The notes beneath the pieces were generated by a model. It ran no database searches. It had not been told where the DNA came from and saw only the letters and a program-made list of their open reading frames with translations. A stretch of DNA of 63,883 bases, taken from assembly GCF_900116865.1 (NCBI RefSeq), contig NZ_FPCD01000017.1:1-63883 (forward strand), written 5' to 3'. Within the stretch, counting starts at the first letter, position 1. Each line of letters opens with the position of its first letter. This DNA is from Butyrivibrio sp. M55. GTDB taxonomy: Bacteria; Bacillota; Clostridia; Lachnospirales; Lachnospiraceae. Of the stretch, positions 17,610 to 24,456 are shown piece after piece. The position numbers and the translations under genes are program-made.

Positions 17610-17720
17610 TTTGCACCTTTTTGCAGGGGAAAATATGTTTGTTTTTGGTAAAAACATGCCCCGCAAGCCGCATGAATACTGAAGGTGCAAATTTTTTGAT
17701 TTTGCACCTAATTTGCACCT
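17610..17720. other. Arm-type repeat set B (four TTTGCACCT sites)
   Basis: TTTGCACCT lies at 17610-17618, 17701-17709 and 17712-17720, and its reverse AGGTGCAAA at 17683-17691. The cluster lies between the int stop and the core at 17829, the place expected for integrase arm sites. Confidence 0.65.
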
Positions 17721-17815
17721 TTTGCAGGCAAAAATATGCCCCAATTTGCCTTTTTTTGCCACAAAAAAATTTTTAGAAAAACGCGGGAAGCCGCATAAAT
17801 AGAGGATTTTACGCA

Positions 17816-17878
17816 ATGACGAGGATCTTATTCGTTTGCCACGGCAATAGGCGGCGAAAAGTCATCAAACCTTTGTAA
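17816..17878 (+). pseudogene. 5' end of a low-molecular-weight protein tyrosine phosphatase gene
   Basis: An ATG behind AGAGGA encodes MTRILFVCHGN, the exact start pattern of LMW-PTP enzymes up to the catalytic P-loop Cys. Known enzymes continue ICRSPMAEF; here the frame turns to RRRKVIKPL and stops. The break falls at the att-like core, so this gene start was the integration target or is the replacement start carried by an element. Confidence 0.65.
17829..17846 (+). other. Candidate attachment core, right copy
   Basis: TATTCGTTTGCCACGGCA is identical to 13135-13152 and overlaps the LFVCHG codons of the phosphatase start. Confidence 0.6.
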
Positions 17879-17908
17879 ATACTGCGTTTGCGAGGGTTCG
17901 CGCTTCTG

Positions 17909-18091
17909 ATTTAGACCACATTTAGACCATCTGAAAGAGAGAAAAACGGTGTGGGAATCGGTAATATTGGAGGTTTCTATGATAAGAGTGTTATTTGTCT
18001 GCTGGGGCAACATTCGTAGAAAGCTCGAAAAACAGAGTGATTTCGGTATGTGAGGAATGTTTAAAACTGAATTTAGACCAGATTTAGACCA
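17909..18091. other. Arm-type repeat set C (two pairs of ATTTAGACCA)
   Basis: Pairs spaced by 11 bp lie at 17909/17920 and 18071/18082, each followed by a similar AGAAAAAC tail about 10 bases on. They symmetrically bracket the third phosphatase-like start at 17979, as arm sites bracket a core in an attP. No integrase that would use them is in the window. Confidence 0.6.
17979..18053 (+). pseudogene. Second phosphatase gene start
   Basis: GGAGG lies five bases before an ATG encoding MIRVLFVCWGNIRRK, a diverged version of MTRILFVCHGN. The frame ends after 24 codons. The DNA around VLFVCWGN differs mostly by base changes, so it is an independent copy rather than a recent duplication. Confidence 0.55.
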
Positions 18092-18194
18092 CTTAATGTA
18101 AGAAAAACAGATAACTATTTAAGTGGAGAGCCTATTCTGAAAATGCTTTTATAGAAGAATTACACAAAGGAGATTGTTCATGAAACGAAGAATC

Positions 18195-18239
18195 ATCCGG
18201 TGATGTGTGGAAATGTATCCATGCGTCACCGGATTTTTT
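18195..18239 (+). terminator. Terminator at the right end of the integration block
   Basis: ATCCGGTGA and TCACCGGAT form a 9-bp stem followed by TTTTTTA. It would stop transcripts coming from the integration block and overlaps the end of the next, leftward gene. Confidence 0.75.
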
Positions 18240-18465
18240 AGTTTTCGGGATCGGATTTTTGATCTCTGGCCATGGCTTCATCGATTGCTCTGTTTATGAA
18301 GGCGGTAGCACTTTCACCCATGCTTTCAGCGTGTTCCTTAATGATGGAACGCTTCTCAGGGGTGACACGGACCTTTATCTCTACGAATCGATCATTATAT
18401 TTTTTATTCGCTCTCTTGCGAGCTTCAGTTAAGCCTTTATAGGAGCCTGGTTTATCAGCACTCAT
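18238..18465 (-). CDS. Ribbon-helix-helix DNA-binding protein
   Basis: The 75-residue protein contains RFVEIKVRVTPEKRSIIKEH, a short beta strand then helix, and ESATAFINRAIDEAMARD, the second helix of Arc/CopG-like dimers. Such proteins repress small operons of plasmids, toxin-antitoxin pairs or phages. It is divergent from the SymE-like gene at 18581, so it may control that promoter; this is inferred. Confidence 0.7.
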   Translation of the reverse strand: MSADKPGSYKGLTEARKRANKKYNDRFVEIKVRVTPEKRSIIKEHAESMGESATAFINRAIDEAMARDQKSDPEN

Positions 18466-18580
18466 GATGTTTCCTCCAATTGTGTTTTTCCGGATATCTG
18501 TGAAGAGTATAGCACAGATTGGTACATAAGACTATGTAAAACTTGAAAATCTAAGACAAGCAGAAAAGGAGACAACAGTT

Positions 18581-18904
18581 ATGGCAAATAAAAATACAAG
18601 AATCGTCAAGATCTATGGAATGAGCGGATATAAGTATCAGGCGACTCCGACCATCATGCTGAAGGGAAAGTGGCTTGAAGAGCTGGGATTTGAAATCGGA
18701 GACTATGTTTCCGTCAAATGTGAGAACGGAAAGATTGTCATTGAGCCGGATACAGAACGTGCAGAAATTAAAAAGGCTGAGCAGGAGTTTATGGAGAGAG
18801 AAATGGCTAATCTGCAAAAGCGTTTCAGAAAAGAACAGGAAAAGCTCCGCACTCAGTTTGTGGCAGAAAACGGCACTGGTTATGGTGTGGCAAAGGAGGC
18901 GTGA
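18581..18904 (+). CDS. SymE-like/AbrB-fold protein
   Basis: Residues of about 15-50 (TPTIMLKGKWLEELGFEIGD, then YVSVKCENGKIVI) match the SymE toxin fold, an AbrB-related swapped-hairpin domain. The C-terminal half is a charged helix with a run of Glu, Lys and Arg. SymE in enteric bacteria is an SOS-induced protein; Firmicute relatives in mobile elements are poorly characterised. The stop is 4 bases before the next start, so the two are one operon. Confidence 0.7.
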   Translation: MANKNTRIVKIYGMSGYKYQATPTIMLKGKWLEELGFEIGDYVSVKCENGKIVIEPDTERAEIKKAEQEFMEREMANLQKRFRKEQEKLRTQFVAENGTGYGVAKEA

Positions 18905-18908
18905 TGGT

Positions 18909-19463
18909 ATGGGAAAAGTGACGAATGCATCCGATTTGATGGTGAGACCGTTTTCTGAGCTGTCTATTTCAGAGCAGGCGGCGGTATTGAAAGCAAGGTT
19001 TGACGAGGAGACTTCGATACCCGGGACTCAAAAGATAAAGACGAAGGGAAGCATTGGCGAAGAATATGGTTTATCCGGTAGCTCGGTTGGCAGACTTCTG
19101 AAGCTGAATGATCTGATAGATCCGCTTAAAGATATGCTGGATCGGGGAACATTATATACAAAAGTGGCGATTCAATTGGCATTCCTGCCTGAGAATGAAC
19201 AGCAGATGGTATATGAGGTGGCAAAGGAAACCGGCACAAAGCTTACCGTTGATATGGCTATCAGGTTGAGAAGCCATACAGGAACCTTAACAGATGGATT
19301 TGTACGCCGTTATCTGAGGAAGGAACCAATCAAGAAAAAATGTTATAAGGTGCCGGGGAGGATCATTGAAAAATACTTTCAGGGCATGGATCCCAATCAG
19401 GTAGACAACATTGTAGAGCAGGCCTTGGAAGCTTGGTTTAGAAAGGGGGCTGCCGATGTTTGA
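18909..19463 (+). CDS. ParB-like DNA-binding protein without the N-terminal CTPase domain
   Basis: From the ATG at 18909 the 184-residue protein has SIGEEYGLSGSSVGRLLKLN near 45-64, the helix-turn-helix of ParB/Spo0J/KorB proteins, followed by IQLAFLPENEQQMVYE as in that family. The usual N-terminal nuclease-like domain is reduced to about 40 residues (SELSISEQAAVLKARF). It could act in element maintenance or regulation. It overlaps the next gene by 8 bp. Confidence 0.7.
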   Translation: MGKVTNASDLMVRPFSELSISEQAAVLKARFDEETSIPGTQKIKTKGSIGEEYGLSGSSVGRLLKLNDLIDPLKDMLDRGTLYTKVAIQLAFLPENEQQMVYEVAKETGTKLTVDMAIRLRSHTGTLTDGFVRRYLRKEPIKKKCYKVPGRIIEKYFQGMDPNQVDNIVEQALEAWFRKGAADV

Positions 19464-19734
19464 TGCTAAAGAGCTTGAATCGTTGGATGCGACATATTTT
19501 ACGGTTCTCTATAAGGATCCGTTTGATGTGACGATACGAAGTAAGAACACAGGGCATTTTTGGAGTCTGCACAGCCCGGATTGTCCAGATAATAATGTGG
19601 TTATTATATTTCATTCCCATCATGCGGAGCCGTATCATATGCATGGAAGGACTCGTACCTTACGTCAGGCTGTTAGAAGCATACGGAGTCATGATCGGTG
19701 GCAGCTGATGGGAAGGCCGTCAAAAAGAAAATAA
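19456..19734 (+). CDS. Hypothetical protein, 92 aa
   Basis: The protein contains HFWSLHSPDCPDNNVVIIFH and several His residues (HSHHAEPYHMHG) that could bind metal, and a basic C-terminus. No known domain is recognised. The overlap with the ParB-like gene and the terminator just downstream show it is the last gene of that small operon. Confidence 0.6.
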   Translation: MFDAKELESLDATYFTVLYKDPFDVTIRSKNTGHFWSLHSPDCPDNNVVIIFHSHHAEPYHMHGRTRTLRQAVRSIRSHDRWQLMGRPSKRK

Positions 19735-19756
19735 TTGAATAGAGAAAGCAATGATA

Positions 19757-19793
19757 AAGCAGCGGTACCGGAATTAATCCAGTATCGCTGCTT
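19757..19793. terminator. Terminator between convergent genes
   Basis: AAAGCAGCGGTAC pairs with GTATCGCTGCTT (one mismatch) around about 12 bases. The flanks are A-rich on the left and T-rich on the right, so it can serve both directions. Confidence 0.7.
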
Positions 19794-19816
19794 CTTTGTA
19801 CTGTTGTTAAATAGTC

Positions 19817-20395
19817 TTAATTGCCGTAGTACAGATCCTTAGCCAACTTCTGCGCAGTTTTGATTTCTGCATAGGCCTGCGTTTTCTTGATGCCGTATTC
19901 ATCGAGAAGAGCATCAAGGATCTCACCTTTTGTAGAGTCCTGCTTGATGAGATTCAGAATACGGCCATAGCGGGGATTCTTCTCACCAACTTCTCGGATC
20001 AGATCATCAATGATCATACCAAGCAGAGTTGTGTTCTCGAAAGATTCCGTCTGAGCAGGATCGTAACCGCCTTCACCTTCTTTGGACATATCATCCAAAA
20101 ATTTGTCATATGAAATAACATTCGGATCGCCATGTAACTCAGCAATATGAGTACGAACACTGCTCCAAAAGAGTTTCATGGTGCCGGGAAACTGCTCCGC
20201 TGTGACCGGCGTGAAGGCAACTAAAACTGGAATACCGCTAAAGTGCCAGGTTTCAAGGTTGTCGCGATAAAGGTTCATCGCTTTTACTGTGTCCCAGTCC
20301 TCTATAAGGAACGGGGCAAGATACTGTCCTTCCGGTACGGGAAGGTTGTTGTACGCTTTCTTATCGGCGTACTGGTTGAGTTTGTTATCGTCCAT
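19817..20395 (-). CDS. Hypothetical protein, 192 aa
   Basis: The acidic, soluble protein begins MDDNKLNQYADKKAYNNLPV after GGAGG. The C-terminal part (STKGEILDALLDEYGIKKTQ, then AYAEIKTAQKLAKDLY) is helical and resembles the helix-turn-helix end of sigma-like or phage regulatory proteins. No enzyme motif is seen. It lies in a small leftward group with 20633-20809. Confidence 0.55.
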   Translation of the reverse strand: MDDNKLNQYADKKAYNNLPVPEGQYLAPFLIEDWDTVKAMNLYRDNLETWHFSGIPVLVAFTPVTAEQFPGTMKLFWSSVRTHIAELHGDPNVISYDKFLDDMSKEGEGGYDPAQTESFENTTLLGMIIDDLIREVGEKNPRYGRILNLIKQDSTKGEILDALLDEYGIKKTQAYAEIKTAQKLAKDLYYGN

Positions 20396-20538
20396 CTCGG
20401 ATTTCCTCCATTGAATTGCGCGGAGGAAACCGTATGGCGATATTCTGTTGTCTTAATCAGTCGGCCATTCATACAGGTATTCCTCCTGTTTTGCTTGAAT
20501 AGCCAGCTGTTCTGCTTAAGGCTGGTGTTTACTTGTTA

Positions 20539-20598
20539 CTTCACACTGAAACCGGCAGAACCTCCTTCAGCGCTAAAGGTAGCGCTTTCAGTGTGAAG
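20539..20598. other. Nested perfect inverted repeat (13 bp outside, 6 bp inside)
   Basis: CTTCACACTGAAA (20539-20551) pairs with TTTCAGTGTGAAG (20586-20598). Inside, AGCGCT (20569-20574) pairs with AGCGCT (20581-20586), sharing one base with the outer arm. It lies in the 237-bp gap upstream of the 19817-20395 gene. It could be a leader RNA structure or a protein binding site. Confidence 0.6.
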
Positions 20599-20632
20599 AG
20601 CCTTTATTTGTCTTGCTCAGGACATTTGCTTG

Positions 20633-20809
20633 TTAGTCGTTTGCGTCTCTGGCATAGTCGAACAATTCGTTCCATGCTTCCTGATAGTCGGAAGGCGATA
20701 ATCCGTAGATATCCTTAGCCCCGTACTTTACACAAACGAACTTGACGGTTTCGGCATCAACCTGAGAAGAGACATCTTCGAGATTGATAAGCCAGTCTTC
20801 TTTTGTCAT
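20633..20809 (-). CDS. Hypothetical protein, 58 aa
   Basis: The chosen start is the ATG at 20809 (MTKEDWLINLEDVSSQVDAE) behind GAGGTAA; a longer frame to 20857 lacks a ribosome site. It is acidic with aromatic residues near the C-terminus (YQEAWNELFDYARDAND). No family is recognised; small acidic proteins like this are common in mobile elements. Confidence 0.55.
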   Translation of the reverse strand: MTKEDWLINLEDVSSQVDAETVKFVCVKYGAKDIYGLSPSDYQEAWNELFDYARDAND

Positions 20810-20976
20810 GTCATTACCTCTTTTTCTTAGAAAGGCTGACATCAATAAAATCAGCATTTGCGATTAATCAAATAATCCTATTGATGTGGGTCGCGACTCC
20901 CGAATCATCTGAATAATCCTGCTATTGCACCTCTGAGAATCGTTCTACAGCCGTGTCCTATTTGCGAATATTTTGT

Positions 20977-21005
20977 TTGAAAAATGGACATGCTTGTGGT
21001 ATAAT
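20977..21005 (+). promoter_or_regulatory. Promoter for the defence island
   Basis: TTGAAA (20977-20982) and a perfect TATAAT (21000-21005) are 17 bp apart. It is the only strong sigma-A-like promoter I see before the ABC-3C genes and could drive the whole rightward island. Confidence 0.7.
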
Positions 21006-21100
21006 TCTATTGGTGCGTACTGCGCCTTGTTGGAAGCTTTTGAGCTTTCCTTCAAGGTGGCTCAATTATATAAAATGGGCTATTTGGACTTGGGGATACT

Positions 21101-21130
21101 TTGGTACAACGTGGTACACCGTGGTACAAA
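21101..21130 (+). repeat. Three phased 10-bp repeats upstream of the ABC-3C operon
   Basis: TTGGTACAAC, GTGGTACACC and GTGGTACAAA follow each other without gap, placing TGGTACA on the same DNA face at each helical turn. They lie in the leader of the operon, just before the first gene. An operator for a cooperative repressor is plausible. Confidence 0.55.
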
Positions 21131-21151
21131 AATGAGAAAGGGCTGTTTGCA

Positions 21152-22291
21152 GTGGAGTTCAAGACGTTATTTTCTGTATTGAAAAAGCATATGGGCGATG
21201 GCGATGATATTCCATATTTTTTCCGAGAACTGATGGCAATGATTACGACAGTTACAGAGGAAGAATGGGGTACGTGTAAAGATCCATCAAACAAAGTAAA
21301 GGCGGATAATTCTATTCGTACTTATGTTAAACGTGCAACTCTGCCCAAAAAGCTGGCTCAGGCTATTGTTTACAGACTTACTCCAGAGATCTTGGTCAAA
21401 AGAATAAATGAGCGAAAGCATACTGTTCGCAAATTGCTCGCAGAGGATCTGCAGCCATACGATGCAACTATGGATGCTGATAATGTTGCGAAGAATGTTG
21501 CTGATATCATTGTAGAGATTATTCAGATATCTGCGGGTTTGGCACCAAAGAGTGATTTGGAAAAACAGCAGCAACAGCAAATAGAAGCTGACCTCAGTCG
21601 TCGATTTGGGGAGTTTCTCTTACAGGAGACAGATGGATATTGTCCTTTTCCCGGATGCGGAAGGCAGCTTCATATAGTAAATGGAAACAAAACAAGCCCG
21701 CTTTATAAAGTCAGCCTCATAGATAAATCAAAAACGAGTTCGATTGATAATCTGATAGCGTTATGCCCCAACTGCTATACCACGTATCAGCTGGATGACA
21801 GCAAGCAGGTTTGCAAGGAACTAAAGGCTGCCAAAAGAATCCTGTCTATTCACAAACAGAGTGTTCAGCTCTTGGATAATATGGCACTCGAAAAAGGAAT
21901 CATCGGTGTCATAGGTAAGATAAAGGATCTAAAACAAAAGGATTTGGTCGGTGCTTCTCTTGACCCGAAGGAAATAAAGCAGAAACTGGATCCAGACAAA
22001 GACCTGGCGATATATGGAGTGGTGAATTATTACGTCAATACATATTTTCTTAAGGTCAAGGAAATAATGATGAGCTTGGATAAACGTGGAATCATAGACT
22101 ATGAGGAAACGCAGGATCAGATGAAGGCCTTTTACAGAAACCTGAAGAAAAAGAAGCTCACCAAAGTGGAAATATTCAATGAGATTGTAGATAAGATTCA
22201 TCGAGTGAGTTTGCAGGAAAATATATACTGCCAGATTGTGGTGGCTTATTTTATCCAGAGCTGTGAGGTGTTTGATGTTATTACCAAATAA
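21152..22291 (+). CDS. ABC-three-component system effector-like protein with zinc ribbon
   Basis: The likely start is GTG at 21152 with GAAAGG upstream; a TTG at 21101 would place the phased repeats inside the gene. About 380 residues. A region with CPFPGCGR near 164 and CPNC near 205 forms a zinc-binding, HNH-like knuckle. The C-terminal 150 residues are helical and match the C-terminal partner domain of ABC-3C systems in my memory. In these predicted conflict systems an ABC ATPase activates an attached effector. The stop overlaps the next start by 17 bp, in operon with the two following genes. Confidence 0.65.
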   Translation: MEFKTLFSVLKKHMGDGDDIPYFFRELMAMITTVTEEEWGTCKDPSNKVKADNSIRTYVKRATLPKKLAQAIVYRLTPEILVKRINERKHTVRKLLAEDLQPYDATMDADNVAKNVADIIVEIIQISAGLAPKSDLEKQQQQQIEADLSRRFGEFLLQETDGYCPFPGCGRQLHIVNGNKTSPLYKVSLIDKSKTSSIDNLIALCPNCYTTYQLDDSKQVCKELKAAKRILSIHKQSVQLLDNMALEKGIIGVIGKIKDLKQKDLVGASLDPKEIKQKLDPDKDLAIYGVVNYYVNTYFLKVKEIMMSLDKRGIIDYEETQDQMKAFYRNLKKKKLTKVEIFNEIVDKIHRVSLQENIYCQIVVAYFIQSCEVFDVITK

Positions 22292-22505
22292 ACTATATTC
22301 GTATGAAAGAAGCAGCTTGGCGTTGATGCCGAAGATCCTGAGATTGATCGAACATCAACCGATGCAGGTGGCAGAATTATATAGAGCGATGCAACAGCAT
22401 ATGGACGATGGAACGGATTTTATGTCGGCCATGGACTGCCTATATGCTTTGCAGGCAGTTGACATTAATGATGAAGGGGAGGTGTTCATATGCTTGTCGA
22501 GATGA
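22275..22505 (+). CDS. ABC-three-component system middle component
   Basis: The start is the ATG at 22275 (MLLPNKLYSYERSSLALMPK) behind GAGGTG. The 76-residue winged-helix-like protein carries the LLPNK...SYE opening that typifies ABC-3C middle components, adaptors between the effector and the ATPase. It overlaps both neighbours, which implies strict co-translation in fixed stoichiometry. Confidence 0.75.
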   Translation: MLLPNKLYSYERSSLALMPKILRLIEHQPMQVAELYRAMQQHMDDGTDFMSAMDCLYALQAVDINDEGEVFICLSR

Positions 22506-24151
22506 AATCACCGGCCTTTAAGGAGAAGGGGGAAGTCCGTCCGAAGATTGAATTTCATCCCGGATTAAATGTTGTTTTGGGAAAGGAAGACGGGGAAAAC
22601 TCCATAGGAAAATCATCTGCTATGTTGGCTATTGATTTTGTTTTTGGCGGTAATGCCTATTTGAGCGGCGATGGTGTAAATCATATCGGCGATCATACGA
22701 TTTTTTTCGCTTTTGAATTCGATGGCGGGAAATACTATTTTGCTCGTAATACAGGCGAAGCAGAGAAAATTCACGAGTGTGATAAAAACTACGATCTGAC
22801 TGGTGAAGTTTGGCCTAAAGCAAAATATGTGAATTGGCTGAAAGAAAAGTATCATATGGATTTTGACGGGCTTTCTTTCAGAGAATCCATTAGTGTATTC
22901 TTCCGAATCTATGGTAAAGATAATCTTGATGAAAGAAGGCCGCTCAAAGGATTTAATGGGCAAAGCATGCAGAAGTCCATTGATGTATTGGTAAAGCTTT
23001 TTGATAGAAATAAGGATATTTCGGATTTCAACACAAGATTAGAAGACACCAAAAAGAAACTTGCGGCTTTTAAGGAAGCGAGAAGATACCGCTTCGTTCC
23101 AGATCTTGTAGGCGGAAAGAAGCAGTATGAAGAGAATCTTGCTACTATTGAAAGCCTTCAGTATGAGCTTAACAATTTGACGGAGGAAACGGTTGCTGGT
23201 CATACTGAGGCAGATATAGAAAAAAGCAGGAAAAAATCTGAATTAAAAGCTGATGTGCTTCAAGCTGAGACAGAACTGCAGGCCGGAGAGAGAAGGCTGA
23301 AACTCCTAAAGATGAGTCTTGACTACGGGCTGTATCCGACAGAGGCTGATTTATCAGAACTACAGGAATTCTTTCCGCAAGTGAACTTGAAAAAGATATA
23401 TGAGGTAGAGAGATATCATAAAAAACTGGCAGCGATTCTTCAAGATCAGTTTTCTGCGGAGGAAGAAGCAGTACAGACAAGAGTAGATGAACTTCGAGAG
23501 CATATTCAGAGTTTACAAGATGAGATCAATGACCTTGGATATGTAGGAAATTTCTCAAAAGAATTCCTGGACAAGCACTCTGAGCTGAAGGGACGTATCG
23601 ATGCTATTAAAGCACAAAATGAAGCTTTTCTTACCTTAAAGGAATTGACTAACGAAAAACAAAGAGTTGATGAACTTCTCAAAGAAGCAATCCAAATCAT
23701 CCTCAGAGATATTGAGCAAGAGGTGAATGATCGGATGCAGGAGATGAATGATTCTTTGTTTACGGAGACTAGAAAGGCACCCCAACTGTATTTGAATGAA
23801 TATAACAGCTATAGATTCGAGACTCCTGATGATACAGGTACAGGATCAAATTATAAGGGAATGGTGCTGTATGATCTGGCGGTATTGCAAAGCACAGCCT
23901 TGCCAGCAATAGCACATGACTCATTAATTCTTAAAAACATCAGTGATGTCGCTATTAACGGAATCATGCGGCTGTATGTTCAAAGCGATAAGCAAATCTT
24001 TATTGCCTTTGATAAACAGGATGCGTATGGTGTGGAAGTACAGCAAATCTTGGAGAACCACAGTGTGTTGAAGCTGTCGGATAATAATTGTGAACTATAT
24101 GGAGAGTCATGGAATATAGCGAGGCAAGAACAAAATGAAGATGAGTTATAA
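22490..24151 (+). CDS. DUF2326-type SMC-like ABC ATPase of an ABC-3C system
   Basis: The 553-residue protein has a P-loop GKEDGENSIGKSS near 30-42, a long central coiled coil of about residues 180-400 (rich in Glu, Lys, Leu), and a C-terminal half ATPase with SDVAINGIMRLYVQS and IFIAFDKQDAYG. This is the Rad50/SMC-like layout of DUF2326 ATPases. It should bind DNA or an invading nucleic acid and license the effector encoded upstream. It overlaps the helix-turn-helix gene by 17 bp. Confidence 0.8.
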   Translation: MLVEMKSPAFKEKGEVRPKIEFHPGLNVVLGKEDGENSIGKSSAMLAIDFVFGGNAYLSGDGVNHIGDHTIFFAFEFDGGKYYFARNTGEAEKIHECDKNYDLTGEVWPKAKYVNWLKEKYHMDFDGLSFRESISVFFRIYGKDNLDERRPLKGFNGQSMQKSIDVLVKLFDRNKDISDFNTRLEDTKKKLAAFKEARRYRFVPDLVGGKKQYEENLATIESLQYELNNLTEETVAGHTEADIEKSRKKSELKADVLQAETELQAGERRLKLLKMSLDYGLYPTEADLSELQEFFPQVNLKKIYEVERYHKKLAAILQDQFSAEEEAVQTRVDELREHIQSLQDEINDLGYVGNFSKEFLDKHSELKGRIDAIKAQNEAFLTLKELTNEKQRVDELLKEAIQIILRDIEQEVNDRMQEMNDSLFTETRKAPQLYLNEYNSYRFETPDDTGTGSNYKGMVLYDLAVLQSTALPAIAHDSLILKNISDVAINGIMRLYVQSDKQIFIAFDKQDAYGVEVQQILENHSVLKLSDNNCELYGESWNIARQEQNEDEL

Positions 24152-24353
24152 AAAATTATGGAAACTGCTGATTGATAAGGATATGAAGAAATCAGACCTG
24201 CGGAAGCTTGCTGGAATAAGTTCATCATCGCTTGCAAAAATAAGCAAAGACGAAAGTGTTACAACGGCGGTCTTGCTTAAAATTTGTAATGCCTTGGAGT
24301 GCAATCTGAACGATATAGTTGAAACGATCCCTGAAGAAGGGGAAACGGATTAA
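24135..24353 (+). CDS. Small XRE-family regulator (YozG-like)
   Basis: The 72-residue protein is nearly all one Cro/CI helix-turn-helix (KSDLRKLAGISSSSLAKISK, then VTTAVLLKICNALECNLNDI). It overlaps the ATPase gene, so it is encoded in the ABC-3C operon, and it lies 103 bp before the methyltransferase gene. It may hold either operon in check and could bind the phased repeats at 21101-21130. Confidence 0.8.
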   Translation: MKMSYKKLWKLLIDKDMKKSDLRKLAGISSSSLAKISKDESVTTAVLLKICNALECNLNDIVETIPEEGETD

Positions 24354-24456
24354 AACGATTACAGAGTAGAGTCCGTTTTTTAGGACAGCTAAAGAGATAG
24401 AATTAAGATGCCGGAGTATACAATGCCGGTAAATATTGATAAACAGGAGGAAAGAC

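Noticed and set aside
21101..21151. TTG start of the ABC-3C effector at 21101
   Set aside because: It has no ribosome site and would translate the phased repeats; GTG at 21152 has GAAAGG at a fair distance.
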